A program made the translations under genes and the position numbers. From Methylophilaceae bacterium (GTDB taxonomy: Bacteria; Pseudomonadota; Gammaproteobacteria; Burkholderiales; Methylophilaceae), in assembly GCA_014190615.1 (NCBI GenBank), contig BJGS01000005.1, positions 1 through 32,330 of the forward strand: a stretch of DNA of 32,330 nt. Direction: 5' to 3'. How positions within the stretch are numbered: the first letter of the stretch is position 1; each line of letters starts with the position of its first letter. The notes below the pieces were generated by a model, which had not been told where the DNA came from, searched no databases, and saw nothing but the letters and a program-made list of their open reading frames with translations. Below, one piece after another: positions 9,561 through 20,267 of the stretch.

Positions 9561-10411
9561 TTAAAAATAACGGTTTTGTTCGAATAAATGAGAATGCGAC
9601 TCTCGATATGCCAGCGCACTGCTTTAGATAAAACGATACGCTCTAAATCTCTACCTTTTTGAATAAGATCTTCAACTTGATCGCGATGGGAAATGCGATC
9701 GATATCTTGCTCAATAATCGGGCCTTCATCTAATACTTCTGTCACATAGTGACTTGTAGCCCCAATCAATTTAACACCTCGTTCAAACGCGCGATGATAC
9801 GGTCTTGCACCAATAAAAGCGGGCAAGAAAGAATGATGAATGTTAATCACACGCTTTGGATAACGCTTTACAAAATCCTCACTTAAGATTTGCATATAAC
9901 GCGCAAGTACTATGAAGTCGACTTTGTATTTATCAAATAATGCAAATTGTTGAATTTCAGATTCTGTCTTTTTGTCTTTTTCTACATGGATATGAAAAAA
10001 GGGAATGCCATAAAATTCAGCAAGCTTCTGAGTATCTAAATGATTACTAATAATGAGGGGGATATCACATTGAAGCTCATTATTCTTATGGCGATGAAGT
10101 AAATCTGCTAAACAATGATCATATTGCGATACCATAATGGCCATACGCGGTTTGTCTTTGGAAAGTTTTAATTCCCATGTCATCTTATAAGTTTTAGCGA
10201 TACTATCAAAAGCTTTCGCAAAAGAGACTTCATCTAGAGAAAAGTCTTTGAGATCCCATTCCACTCGCATAAGAAAAAGACTATTTTCTGCATCTTGGTG
10301 TTGGTCTGCATGTAAAATATTTGCATTATGTTGATATAAAAAATCTGCGATAGCTGCCACAATACCTTTAGTATCAGGACATGTAATTAATAAGGTCGCT
10401 GTATTTTTCAT
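9557..10411 (-). CDS. purU: Formyltetrahydrofolate deformylase
   Basis: ACT domain plus formyltransferase domain (INIHHSFLPAFIGARPYHRAFERGVKLIGATSHYVTEVLDEGPIIEQD); start set at internal ATG MKNTATLLITCPDTKG rather than ORF start 10456. Confidence 0.95.
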   Translation of the reverse strand: MKNTATLLITCPDTKGIVAAIADFLYQHNANILHADQHQDAENSLFLMRVEWDLKDFSLDEVSFAKAFDSIAKTYKMTWELKLSKDKPRMAIMVSQYDHCLADLLHRHKNNELQCDIPLIISNHLDTQKLAEFYGIPFFHIHVEKDKKTESEIQQFALFDKYKVDFIVLARYMQILSEDFVKRYPKRVINIHHSFLPAFIGARPYHRAFERGVKLIGATSHYVTEVLDEGPIIEQDIDRISHRDQVEDLIQKGRDLERIVLSKAVRWHIESRILIYSNKTVIFN

Positions 10412-10508
10412 AAGATTAAGTGTCCATCTTGAATAAATCGAATTATACATGGACAATCAGGAATAAAATAATAACTCGCGACTATCAAACCACCTAAAAT
10501 ATTAACTT

Positions 10509-11450
10509 ATGACAGATAAAATTAACATCCTTTTAGCTAATCCTCGTGGCTTCTGTGCAGGTGTCGTTCGTGCGATTCAAATCGTCGAAGAAGCACTATC
10601 TCAATATGGAAAACCTATCTATGTTCGACATGAAGTTGTTCATAATCAATATGTCATCAACGATTTAAAAACAAAGGGTGCTATTTTTATTGATGATCTT
10701 AAGGATGTCCCTAAGGGCGCCCATGTGATTTTTAGTGCGCATGGTATTTCAAAAGCAATTCGTGAAGAAGCTGAATCTCGCGAACTTATTCCTATCGATG
10801 CGACTTGCCCTTTGGTAACTAAAGTACACGTCGAAGTAAATAAAATGCTTAATCAAGGCATGGATATTATTATGATCGGGCATCAAGGTCATCCCGAAGT
10901 GGAGGGCACCATGGGTCAAATCGAAAAACATCATACAAATCGCAAAATGTTCTTAATCGAAACGATCGAAGATATTAAATATTTAACTGTTGATCATGCA
11001 GACAATATGGCTTATGTCACGCAAACCACACTTTCCATTGATGATACCAAAGCGATGATTGAAGCATTAAAAACAAAATACCCAAATATTCAAGGACCTA
11101 AAAGTGATGACATTTGCTATGCCACACAAAATAGACAAGATGCAGTCAAAGAAATGACCAGCCTCTGTGATCTCATTATTGTTGTGGGCTCTAAAAACAG
11201 CTCTAATTCAAATCGACTTAAAGAGCTGGCTTTAAGAGAGGGGACTGAGGCCTATTTGATTGATCATGAGGATGCACTGCAATCATCTTGGTTACTTAAT
11301 AAAAAAAATATTGGTATCTCAGCAGGCGCTTCAGCTCCTGAGATAAGCGTGACAAATATTATAAATAAAATTGAAGTGCTTACAAAAGCCAAGATCACTG
11401 AGCTCCCAGGCATTGAGGAAGATATCATCTTTAAATTGCCTAAAATTTAA
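10509..11450 (+). CDS. ispH: 4-hydroxy-3-methylbut-2-enyl diphosphate reductase
   Basis: ANPRGFCAGVVRAI, HEVVHNQYVI, SAHGIS, DATCPLVTKVH, GHPEVEGTMGQ, TQTTLS motifs. Confidence 0.97.
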   Translation: MTDKINILLANPRGFCAGVVRAIQIVEEALSQYGKPIYVRHEVVHNQYVINDLKTKGAIFIDDLKDVPKGAHVIFSAHGISKAIREEAESRELIPIDATCPLVTKVHVEVNKMLNQGMDIIMIGHQGHPEVEGTMGQIEKHHTNRKMFLIETIEDIKYLTVDHADNMAYVTQTTLSIDDTKAMIEALKTKYPNIQGPKSDDICYATQNRQDAVKEMTSLCDLIIVVGSKNSSNSNRLKELALREGTEAYLIDHEDALQSSWLLNKKNIGISAGASAPEISVTNIINKIEVLTKAKITELPGIEEDIIFKLPKI

Positions 11451-11453
11451 AAT

Positions 11454-11897
11454 ATGGCTTTCAAAAAACCTATTTCATCTCTTGTACTAATTTATACGGA
11501 AGACTTTAAAGTGCTACTCATGGAGCGAGCTGATAAAAAAGGCTTCTGGCAATCTGTCACAGGAAGTTTGGAAGACAATGAAACGCCACAAGATGCTGCT
11601 CTAAGAGAGGTGTTTGAAGAAACTGGGATCGATGCAAACCAATATGAACTTGAAGATTGGCAACTTTCTCACGTATATGAAATTTATGCGCATTGGCGAT
11701 ATCGTTATGCTCCTGATACCACCCACAATACTGAGCATATTTTTGGATTGAAACTTCCATCTGAGATGCCCATTCAATTATCAGAGCATGTTCAATATCT
11801 ATGGGTCGATTGGCAAGATGCGATGGATAAAGTTTTCTCTTGGACCAATGTTGAAGCGATTAAAAAATTAGCCAAAATTCATCAACTAAAACTGTAA
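11454..11897 (+). CDS. nudB: Dihydroneopterin triphosphate diphosphatase (Nudix)
   Basis: Nudix box GSLEDNETPQDAALREVFEETGI; FWQSVTGS and HIFGLKLP context of NudB. Confidence 0.88.
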   Translation: MAFKKPISSLVLIYTEDFKVLLMERADKKGFWQSVTGSLEDNETPQDAALREVFEETGIDANQYELEDWQLSHVYEIYAHWRYRYAPDTTHNTEHIFGLKLPSEMPIQLSEHVQYLWVDWQDAMDKVFSWTNVEAIKKLAKIHQLKL

Positions 11898-11909
11898 AAT
11901 AGACGATCT

Positions 11910-13007
11910 ATGCAAGTTGCTCAAATTAAATTTAATACGTTCGAGTCTATCAGCGATGAAGATTGCCAACAAAGAATTATTGCGGCTAAAAATAAACTTG
12001 GTAAAGACTTAGTGATCTTAGGTCACCACTATCAACATGAATCTGTCTATCGCCATGCAGACTATACCGGTGACTCGCTAAAACTTTCTCGTGTAGTTAA
12101 CACGCTTGATGCTAAATATATTGTATTTTTAGGTGTTCATTTCATGGCTGAGGTTGCAAATATTTTATCGAGGCCTGATCAAATTACAGTCCTCCCAGAT
12201 CTTGCTGCCGGCTGCTCGATGGCAGATATGGCTAATTTAAGCAAAGTGGAAAGAAGTTATCGTGAACTTTCGAAAGTCCTTGCATTCGATGAAGTAGTCA
12301 CCCCTGTTACCTATATTAATTCTGCAGCAGATCTCAAAGCTTTTTGTGGGGAACATGGTGGCATTGTTTGCACTTCAACGAATGCAACCAAAATTATTGA
12401 ATGGTCATTTAAACAACGTGAAAAAGTTTTATTTTTTCCAGACCAAAATTTAGGTCGCTGGAGTGGACACAAGATGGGTATTCCTCTTGATGAGATGCCT
12501 GTGTGGGATCCTGACCTTCCTCTTGGGGGGCTTAGTGAAATACAAATCAAAAAAGCTAAGATTTTTTTATGGAAGGGTCATTGTGCTGTTCATCAGATGT
12601 TTCGCCTTCAAAATATTGAACGCTTTAGAGAAGAGCATCCTGATGGCAAAGTGATCTCTCACCCCGAATGTCCTTTTGAGGTCTGTTCTCATTCAGATTA
12701 TGTAGGATCGACTGAATATATTTTAAAAACAGTCACTGAAGCCCCTCATGATACTAAATGGTTAGTAGGAACTGAGCTGAATTTAGTAAACCGTCTCGCT
12801 AATCAAATGAAGTCTGAAAATAAACTTGTACAATTTATGTCACATGTGATTTGTGAATGTTCAACGATGGCGCGTATCGACCCTCAACACCTTGCATGGT
12901 GTTTAGAAAATATTATGAATCACGAACCCGTAAATATTATTAAAGTACCTGAACATGAAGCAAAGTTAGCTAAACTCACCCTGGATCGAATGCTTCTGGT
13001 CTCATAA
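11910..13007 (+). CDS. nadA: Quinolinate synthase
   Basis: ILGHHYQHESVYRHADYTGDSLKLS, FLGVHFMAEVANIL, GCSMADM, SHPECPFEV, GTELNLVNRL. Confidence 0.96.
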   Translation: MQVAQIKFNTFESISDEDCQQRIIAAKNKLGKDLVILGHHYQHESVYRHADYTGDSLKLSRVVNTLDAKYIVFLGVHFMAEVANILSRPDQITVLPDLAAGCSMADMANLSKVERSYRELSKVLAFDEVVTPVTYINSAADLKAFCGEHGGIVCTSTNATKIIEWSFKQREKVLFFPDQNLGRWSGHKMGIPLDEMPVWDPDLPLGGLSEIQIKKAKIFLWKGHCAVHQMFRLQNIERFREEHPDGKVISHPECPFEVCSHSDYVGSTEYILKTVTEAPHDTKWLVGTELNLVNRLANQMKSENKLVQFMSHVICECSTMARIDPQHLAWCLENIMNHEPVNIIKVPEHEAKLAKLTLDRMLLVS

Positions 13008-13421
13008 ATGATATCTTGCGCGATTTGTGAACACATTGAAGGTGAAATTGTTTGGAGTGATAACATACTTCGCGTCGTACTTTTAGATCATCAAGATTAC
13101 AGGGGTTATTGTCGTGTTGAATTGATCGAGCACAAAAAAGAAATGACTGATTTAGACGAAGTGCTTCGATCTAAAATCATGGCTTGTGTATTTAAGGTGG
13201 AAGAAATTCTAAAAGTCATTTTTAAGCCTGAAAAAATTAACTTAGCAAGCTTAGGTAACAAAACACCTCACATCCATTGGCATGTCATTCCTCGCTTCAA
13301 AGAGGATGCACACTTTCCAAATTCACATTGGGGAGAAAAATTAAGAGAAGGCTTGCGTCAAGCTATATCAGCAGAAGAAAAAAAAGAGCTTATTAGGTTA
13401 CTGAATCAATCTTTAAGCTAA
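13008..13421 (+). CDS. HIT family protein
   Basis: TPHIHWHVIPRF histidine triad-type motif. Confidence 0.85.
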   Translation: MISCAICEHIEGEIVWSDNILRVVLLDHQDYRGYCRVELIEHKKEMTDLDEVLRSKIMACVFKVEEILKVIFKPEKINLASLGNKTPHIHWHVIPRFKEDAHFPNSHWGEKLREGLRQAISAEEKKELIRLLNQSLS

Positions 13422-13721
13422 TAAACGTGTCACTATTTTCCCTTGTTGAATATGGCTTTCAATAATTTCATCGATATCTTGTTCATCTATAAAGTTATAC
13501 CAAGTAGCTTCAGGATAAATTACAAGTAAAGGTCCTTCACCACAACGATCAAAACAACCTGCACGATTGACCCTCGATTTAGATACGCCATTTAAATTAA
13601 GTGATTTAATTTTTGACTTCATGTACATAAACATGGCTTCAGAGCCTTTATCCGAGCAACAAGCCTCTCCATCCTCTCGCTGATTTAGACAAAAGAAAAT
13701 ATGATGTTTGTAATGATTCAT
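13413..13721 (-). CDS. Thioredoxin-like [2Fe-2S] ferredoxin
   Basis: Four-cysteine pattern FFCLNQREDGEACC...RAGCFDRCGEGPLLVIYPE. Confidence 0.85.
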   Translation of the reverse strand: MNHYKHHIFFCLNQREDGEACCSDKGSEAMFMYMKSKIKSLNLNGVSKSRVNRAGCFDRCGEGPLLVIYPEATWYNFIDEQDIDEIIESHIQQGKIVTRLLA

Positions 13722-14597
13722 TTATTGGGAGGACAAAGTTTCATCTTTTGTAAAAGTCCATGTTCTTGTAATGCTCAAAATATCGACTTCCTTTCTGATA
13801 TCTTCAGGAAATGCGGCATAAGGCGCGCCTAATTCTACAATTTTTTTAGCAGCTTCATCCAAGATTTTAAATCCTGAACTTTGATTGATTTCTATACTAT
13901 CAATTCTACCATCCGGCTTTAAAGAAACCGTCATTCTCAATTGGCCTGAAAATTTCTTTTCGCGTGCTTCTTCTGGATAATTCATATTACCTAAGGTTTC
14001 TACTTTTTGTCGCCATGCTTCAGCATAAAGTGCATATTTATATTCTTTAGTACGAGCGCCAATATATTTTCGTCTAGGCTGTTTTTCAAAATTAGAAGTT
14101 TGATTTGAAAGTGCGGCATCTGAAGCGCTGATTTCACTTGCACTTGCTAAGACGTCTTCTTTGCTAATCGATTTATTGATTACTGCAGATTCTTTAGGTT
14201 GCTGAACCGCCTTTGGTTCATTAAAAAGTTGTATATCTTTTTTCACAATTTTTTCTTGTGAAGAACTTGAGGCTTTTCCAGGTATAGGCTGATCGCCACG
14301 ATTGTTTAATTGAAATGTATTCTTATTTTCAGTGACGATAGGAAGTGGAGTTTTTTTATGTACGTCTTTTTCTATATTGCCGCCTTTATTTGAATTACTT
14401 TGCCCTAAGACATCCGCATCAACCTGACGATTATCTTTTGAATTTGTTAAAACTACTTCAATTTGTGAAAACCTGTTTTGAATGGGTTTTTTAGGCTCAA
14501 AGTGTATGAGTTGAATTGCAAGAAAATGCAATACAAACGACAAAAGAATTGAAAGCTTGAGAATATTATTCGCATATAAACTCTCGTCCATAGTCAT
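13722..14597 (-). CDS. tonB: Energy transducer TonB
   Basis: N-terminal TM, Pro/Lys-rich middle, TonB C-terminal domain YPEEAREKKFSGQLRMTVSLKPDGRIDSIEINQSSGFKILDEAAKKIV. Confidence 0.82.
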   Translation of the reverse strand: MTMDESLYANNILKLSILLSFVLHFLAIQLIHFEPKKPIQNRFSQIEVVLTNSKDNRQVDADVLGQSNSNKGGNIEKDVHKKTPLPIVTENKNTFQLNNRGDQPIPGKASSSSQEKIVKKDIQLFNEPKAVQQPKESAVINKSISKEDVLASASEISASDAALSNQTSNFEKQPRRKYIGARTKEYKYALYAEAWRQKVETLGNMNYPEEAREKKFSGQLRMTVSLKPDGRIDSIEINQSSGFKILDEAAKKIVELGAPYAAFPEDIRKEVDILSITRTWTFTKDETLSSQ

Positions 14598-14601
14598 AAT
14601 T

Positions 14602-15966
14602 TTAAGCTAGTTTCTTTAATAGAGCTTGATGAATACCATCAAAGCTGCCATTACTCATTACGAGAATATGGTCGCCCGATTTTGCCTCTTTTAAAATAGC
14701 CTCGATAAAATTTTTCATCTCGAGCCCTACAAAGGATTTATCTTTAATAGGCGCTAAAGTCTCTTCTGCATTCCAACCTAATTTTTCACCATAACAAAAT
14801 ACTTGATCTGCATCTTTTAAGCTCTGGGGCAGTTGATCCTTCATCGTACCTAATTTCATCGTATTAGATCTTGGCTCTAGAACTGCAATAATTCTTGCCC
14901 TGCCTGCCTTGGCCCTTAACCCTGCGAGGGTGGTTGCTATCGCCGCTGGATGATGAGCGAAATCATCATAAATCGTAATTCCATTTTTTTCACCAATACA
15001 TTCCATTCGACGTTTCACGTTTTTAAATGTTTGTAATGCTTCTATGGCGTTTTCGAATGTCACCCCTACATGATGTGATGCTGCAATCGCAGCTAAAGCA
15101 TTCATGCGATTATGATGTCCTAAAAGATCCCAAGATATAGCACCTATCAATTTACCAAGATTCAAAACTTCAAATGATTGATCTTGATTCACTTTGCCAA
15201 TTGATAAACCTTGCTTACTTCCAATATAAACTTTTTCAGACCAACAGCCCCTGTCGATCACTCTTTTCAAACTTTCTTCTTCGTCATTAATAATGACGCG
15301 TCCGATACCTGGGACCATACGAACCATATGATGAAATTGTGTTTCAATCGCTTGAAGATCTGGAAAGATATCCGCATGATCATATTCAAGATTATTTAAT
15401 ATCGCAGTCTTTGGATGATAATGAACAAACTTGGATCGTTTATCAAAAAAAGCCGTGTCATACTCATCTGCTTCAATCACAAAGAAAGGTGAAACTTCGT
15501 TTGATTTATTTTTTTGTGGCAAGCGAGCTGATCCATCAAAATTGAGTGGCACGCCACCAATAAGAAATCCTGGCGCATAACCATTAAATTCTAAAATCCA
15601 AGCGAGCATGGATGATGTTGTAGTTTTGCCATGTGTCCCTGCAACTGCAAGTACCCATTTATCGATTAAGATCGCCTCATAAAGCCATTGCGGTCCTGAG
15701 ATATAAGCCAAGTCTTGATTCATAATTTCTTCCATCAAGGGATTGCCACGGGATATCACATTTCCAATCACATAAAGATCTGGCTTTAATTCAGTTTGTT
15801 TTTTATCAAAACCTTCAATGAGTTCAATACCAATACTTTCCAATTGAGTACTCATGGGGGGATATACATTCGTATCACAACCTGTCACACGATAACCTGA
15901 AGCTTTAGCAAGTGATGCAAGCCCACCCATAAACGTTCCGCAAATGCCTAAGATATGAATGTGCAT
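14602..15966 (-). CDS. mpl: UDP-N-acetylmuramate:L-alanyl-gamma-D-glutamyl-meso-diaminopimelate ligase
   Basis: MHIHILGICGTFMGGLASLAKASGYRVTGCD, AVAGTHGKTTTSSMLAWILE, FFVIEADEYDTAFFDKRSKFVHY. Confidence 0.95.
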   Translation of the reverse strand: MHIHILGICGTFMGGLASLAKASGYRVTGCDTNVYPPMSTQLESIGIELIEGFDKKQTELKPDLYVIGNVISRGNPLMEEIMNQDLAYISGPQWLYEAILIDKWVLAVAGTHGKTTTSSMLAWILEFNGYAPGFLIGGVPLNFDGSARLPQKNKSNEVSPFFVIEADEYDTAFFDKRSKFVHYHPKTAILNNLEYDHADIFPDLQAIETQFHHMVRMVPGIGRVIINDEEESLKRVIDRGCWSEKVYIGSKQGLSIGKVNQDQSFEVLNLGKLIGAISWDLLGHHNRMNALAAIAASHHVGVTFENAIEALQTFKNVKRRMECIGEKNGITIYDDFAHHPAAIATTLAGLRAKAGRARIIAVLEPRSNTMKLGTMKDQLPQSLKDADQVFCYGEKLGWNAEETLAPIKDKSFVGLEMKNFIEAILKEAKSGDHILVMSNGSFDGIHQALLKKLA

Positions 15967-15975
15967 TTTTTTATT

Positions 15976-18900
15976 TTATAAATTGGGCGCTAACCATTTT
16001 TTTAAAAATTCAATCGATACATCTCGACGCTTAGCCATATCTTTTAATTGATCTTCACCAATTTTATCGACACTAAAATAATGCGCTTCTGGATGTGCAA
16101 AATAAAAACCTGACACGGAAGCCGCAGGTATCATCGCGGATGAATCTGTAAGATGCATATCGATTTCATCTAATCTTAGATGCGTAAAAATATCTTTTTT
16201 AACCGTATGATCTGGACATGCAGGATAACCAGGTGCAGGACGAATGCCTTGATAAGCTTCTTTAATAAGCGCTTCTTTATCTATATTTTCTTCTGCTACA
16301 TAACCCCACAAATCTTTTCTAACACGCTCATGCATATATTCTGCAAACGCTTCAGCTAAACGATCAGCTAAGGATTTAAACATGATGCTACTGTAATCAT
16401 CATTTTTATCTATAAATTCTTTTTCATATTTTTCCATGCCTAACCCGCTCGTAACTGCAAAGATACCGATGTAATCCTTAATACCTGAAGATTTAGGGGC
16501 AACAAAATCAGATAAGCACTGATTAGGTTTTTGTACATTATCTACTTTTGGTTTTTCAGATTGTTGTCTCAATCCATAATATGTAAATAAAGTTTTAGTA
16601 CGTGACTCATCTTCATAGATTTCGATATCATCATCCACACTATTTGCTGGATAAAAAGCCACTACACCATTAGCAATTAGTGCACGGTTATTGATGAGTT
16701 TTGTGAGCATAGTTTGTGCTTCACTGAAAACTTGTGTCGCACTTTTCCCCACAACAGGATCATTTAATATCGCTGGATAAAAGCCAACCAAATCCCAGGT
16801 TTGAAAGAATGGACTCCAATCGATATAAGGCGCGATTAAGTTTAAATCAATATTTTTAAATATGCGTTTACCTATAAATTTTGGTACTTTAGGTGTATAT
16901 GTGTTATCAAATTGAAGTTTTGATTTATTGAGTCTTGCTTCTTCAAGCGATAATAATTTCACACCTTTTTTATTGGCATGTTGTTCACGTGCACGCGCAT
17001 AATCTTTTTCAACATCAAGAATATATTGATCTTTTTGTTCAGGCGTCAAAAGAGATTGCATGATTGCAACAGACCGCGATGCATCGGGCACATAAATCAC
17101 CGGTCCATCATAATAAGGTGCAATTTTAACTGCTGTATGTGCTCGTGAGGTTGTCGCACCACCGATAAGAAGGGGTGTTTTTAACCCTCTAAAGTGAGGG
17201 TCTCGCTGCATTTCTTTTGCGACATGTGTCATTTCTTCCAATGATGGCGTAATAAGTCCAGACAAACCAATAATGTCAACATTCTCTTTTTTGGCCATCT
17301 CTAAAATTTCGGAACATGGCACCATCACACCCATATTAATGACTTCGAAGTTATTACATTGCAAGACCACTGATACAATATTTTTGCCGATGTCATGCAC
17401 GTCCCCTTTCACTGTGGCAATGAGCATTTTGCCTTTAGGTTTTGAAACGACACCGGTTCTTTTTTCTTCTAATTTTTTTTCTTCTTCAATAAAAGGAATT
17501 AAATGAGCGACGGCTTGCTTCATGACGCGGGCTGATTTCACCACCTGTGGCAGAAACATTTTGCCTTGTGCAAACAAATCACCGACCACATTCATACCAT
17601 CCATCAAGGGACCTTCAATGACATGAATAGGTCTTCCATTTTTTTGCATCGTTTCTAATCGTGCTTCTTCAGTATCCTCTACAATAAAATCTGTAATCCC
17701 GTGTACCAATGCATAGGCAAGTCTTTTATTAACAGTAATCGGCTCATTGTCTAGGCCTCGCCAATTAAGTGTTTGAACTTCTTTTTTACTACCCTTTAAA
17801 GTCCCTGCAATTTCGACCATTCTTTCTGTGGCATCAAGTCTTCGATTAAGCACGATGTCTTCAACGCGCTCTTTAAGTTCAGAATCAAGGTCATCGTAGA
17901 CGCCCATCATGCCTGAATTGACAATACCCATTGATAATCCAGCTTTGATTGCGTGATACAAAAAGACTGTGTGAATCGCTTCGCGTGCCGCATCATTGCC
18001 TCTAAAACTAAAGCTAACGTTTGATACGCCGCCTGAAATTTTTGCATGTGGAAGATTTTCTTTAATCCATCTTGTGGCGTTAATAAAATCAACCGCATAA
18101 TTATTGTGTTCTTCAATACCTGTCGCAATCGCAAAAATATTAGGATCAAAAATAATATCTTCAGGTGGAAAATTAATTTTAGAAATTAGTAAGTCATAAG
18201 CGCGTTTACAAATTTCTGTTTTTCTTTGGAATGTATCAGCCTGTCCTTTTTCATCGAAAGCCATCACAATGACTGCCGCGCCATAACGTCGACATAATTT
18301 AGCTTGGCGAATAAATTCAGCCTCACCCTCTTTGAGTGAAATTGAATTTACAATCGCTTTGCCTTGCACGCACTGAAGCCCTGCTTCGATGACTTCCCAT
18401 TTCGACGAGTCAACCATAACAGGAATTCGCGCAATGTCAGGCTCTGATGCCACAAGATTTAAGAAATACTTCATGGCTTTTACGGCATCAAGCATCCCTT
18501 CGTCCATATTGATATCAATAATCTGCGCACCATTTTCAACTTGCTGGCGAGCTACAGATAGGGCTTCGTCATATTTTTCATTAATGATTAAATTCGCAAA
18601 TACTTTTGAGCCTGTCACATTTGTTCGCTCACCCACATTCACAAATAAAGAATCGTCTTTAATTAAAAATGATTCGAGACCCGAAAGCCTTGTCACTGTC
18701 TCAACCTTTGGAATTTCTCGAGGCTTGATATCTTTTATTTCGTTCGCAATGGCTTTGATATGCTCTGGTGTAGTCCCACAGCAACCACCAGCAATATTTA
18801 CAAAACCACTTGTAGCGAATTCTTTTAATAATGATGAAGTATCTTCAGGCTTTTCATCGAAACCTGTGTCTGACATAGGGTTAGGTAACCCTGCATTGGG

Positions 18901-19740
18901 GTAGATACAAATATAGGTGTCTGCAATCTTAGATAATTCTTCTGCATAGGGTCTCATAAGAGCTGCACCCAATGCGCAGTTAAGGCCAACCGTCAAAGGT
19001 TTCGCATGACGCACTGAGTTCCAAAATGCTGCGACTGTTTGACCAGATAAAATACGTCCTGATGCATCTGTGACGGTACCTGATAACATAATCGGTAGAC
19101 GCATTTTATTTTCTTCAAAATAGGTTTCGATCGCAAAAAGAGCAGCTTTGCAATTTAAGGTATCAAAAATCGTTTCAACTAAAAGAATGTCAACGCCACC
19201 TTCAACCAAAGCTTTCACTTGATTGAAGTAACTATTTTTTAATTCTTCAAATGTAATATTACGTACTCCAGGATCATTTACATCTGGTGAGATCGATGCA
19301 GTTTTGGGGGTAGGGCCAACAGCGCCTGCTACAAATCTAGGTTTATCTTTCGTTGAAAATTTATCTACTGCTGCACGCGCTAATTTGGCAGAAGCTAGAT
19401 TCATTTCATAAGCTAAATCTGACATCGAGTAATCGTCTTGTGCGATTTCTGTCGCACCAAAAGTATTGGTTTCAATAATGTCAGAACCTGCTTCTAGATA
19501 ACCCTCATGAATGCTTTGAATAATTTCCGGTTGAGAAAGGCTCAATAACTCATTGTTACCTTTTAGAAAAAGTTCGCGCTTACCCTTTGCTCCAGAGAAT
19601 TTCGCAAAACGACCCTCAATGCCCCCGCGATAATCTTCTTCGGTGAGTTTATGTTGTTGGATCATGGTGCCCATTGCGCCATCCAACAATAAAATACGCT
19701 CAGCCAAAAGCTTTCTTAATATTTTTTCTTGATCGGTCAT
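15976..19740 (-). CDS. metH: Cobalamin-dependent methionine synthase
   Basis: 1254 aa full length; [36 protein letters not shown] (B12 site), activation domain [15 protein letters not shown]. Confidence 0.98.
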   Translation of the reverse strand: MTDQEKILRKLLAERILLLDGAMGTMIQQHKLTEEDYRGGIEGRFAKFSGAKGKRELFLKGNNELLSLSQPEIIQSIHEGYLEAGSDIIETNTFGATEIAQDDYSMSDLAYEMNLASAKLARAAVDKFSTKDKPRFVAGAVGPTPKTASISPDVNDPGVRNITFEELKNSYFNQVKALVEGGVDILLVETIFDTLNCKAALFAIETYFEENKMRLPIMLSGTVTDASGRILSGQTVAAFWNSVRHAKPLTVGLNCALGAALMRPYAEELSKIADTYICIYPNAGLPNPMSDTGFDEKPEDTSSLLKEFATSGFVNIAGGCCGTTPEHIKAIANEIKDIKPREIPKVETVTRLSGLESFLIKDDSLFVNVGERTNVTGSKVFANLIINEKYDEALSVARQQVENGAQIIDINMDEGMLDAVKAMKYFLNLVASEPDIARIPVMVDSSKWEVIEAGLQCVQGKAIVNSISLKEGEAEFIRQAKLCRRYGAAVIVMAFDEKGQADTFQRKTEICKRAYDLLISKINFPPEDIIFDPNIFAIATGIEEHNNYAVDFINATRWIKENLPHAKISGGVSNVSFSFRGNDAAREAIHTVFLYHAIKAGLSMGIVNSGMMGVYDDLDSELKERVEDIVLNRRLDATERMVEIAGTLKGSKKEVQTLNWRGLDNEPITVNKRLAYALVHGITDFIVEDTEEARLETMQKNGRPIHVIEGPLMDGMNVVGDLFAQGKMFLPQVVKSARVMKQAVAHLIPFIEEEKKLEEKRTGVVSKPKGKMLIATVKGDVHDIGKNIVSVVLQCNNFEVINMGVMVPCSEILEMAKKENVDIIGLSGLITPSLEEMTHVAKEMQRDPHFRGLKTPLLIGGATTSRAHTAVKIAPYYDGPVIYVPDASRSVAIMQSLLTPEQKDQYILDVEKDYARAREQHANKKGVKLLSLEEARLNKSKLQFDNTYTPKVPKFIGKRIFKNIDLNLIAPYIDWSPFFQTWDLVGFYPAILNDPVVGKSATQVFSEAQTMLTKLINNRALIANGVVAFYPANSVDDDIEIYEDESRTKTLFTYYGLRQQSEKPKVDNVQKPNQCLSDFVAPKSSGIKDYIGIFAVTSGLGMEKYEKEFIDKNDDYSSIMFKSLADRLAEAFAEYMHERVRKDLWGYVAEENIDKEALIKEAYQGIRPAPGYPACPDHTVKKDIFTHLRLDEIDMHLTDSSAMIPAASVSGFYFAHPEAHYFSVDKIGEDQLKDMAKRRDVSIEFLKKWLAPNL

Positions 19741-19821
19741 GAAATCCTGTGAATTCTAATTTTTGTGAGATAAGTTAGGCATGTTGATTAGCCTAAAGTT
19801 TAACAAGAAACCTAAAAGTAA

Positions 19822-20058
19822 TTATTTTTTACCTGCTTCAATCTCAGATAGTTTTTTTTCTAGTTCTTCTAATTTTTGACGAGTCCGTTTTAAGACTTCC
19901 GTTTGAACATCAAATTCTTCGCGTGTTACAAGCTCCATTTTAGTGAACATGCTCTTTAATAGTGCATCAATATTCTTTTCGATATCTGGCAGAGGTGAAT
20001 CCTTCACTATCTCTCTGATTTTATTAGATATTTCTCTTAATTTTTCATTATTCAACAT
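19822..20058 (-). CDS. ubiK: Ubiquinone biosynthesis accessory factor UbiK (BMFP/YqiC family)
   Basis: 78 aa, LKSMFTKMELVTREEFDVQTEVLKRTRQKLEELEKKLSEIE coiled coil. Confidence 0.85.
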   Translation of the reverse strand: MLNNEKLREISNKIREIVKDSPLPDIEKNIDALLKSMFTKMELVTREEFDVQTEVLKRTRQKLEELEKKLSEIEAGKK

Positions 20059-20178
20059 AATAAATTCCTTTTGTTTTCAAGAGTTTATCAGATTTAAACC
20101 TTCAAGTAAGTGCATATTAGTTCTTTGCTATCTATGGTGCCATTGACTAACTCATTGTTTTTTATATAATTATTAGGT

Positions 20179-20194
20179 TGGCACAGTAATTGCT
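20179..20194 (+). promoter_or_regulatory. Sigma-54 (RpoN) promoter, -24/-12
   Basis: TGGCACAGTAATTGCT: GG and GC separated by exactly 10 nt, matching consensus TGGCAC-N5-TTGCW; upstream of the porin-glnK-amtB genes. Confidence 0.85.
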
Positions 20195-20267
20195 CTGATT
20201 ATTGTGTGAATACAATAATAATTTAGTCACATTATTTTCAGGAAATTTTACTTAAGGAGTTTTAAAA

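Noticed and set aside
18389-18904. 171-aa plus-strand ORF inside metH
   Set aside because: Fully antisense to the well-conserved MetH coding region; composition mirrors the opposite strand and no recognisable domain.
19775-19796. TTAGGC-N10-GCCTAA hairpin in the ubiK-metH gap, considered as part of a cobalamin or SAM riboswitch
   Set aside because: The gap is only about 80 nt and no B12-box or SAM-box sequence could be read; too short and simple to call.
20100-20178. Possible NtrC binding sites upstream of the sigma-54 promoter
   Set aside because: Only half-site-like GTGCA and GGTGC strings at unsuitable spacing; no full palindrome.
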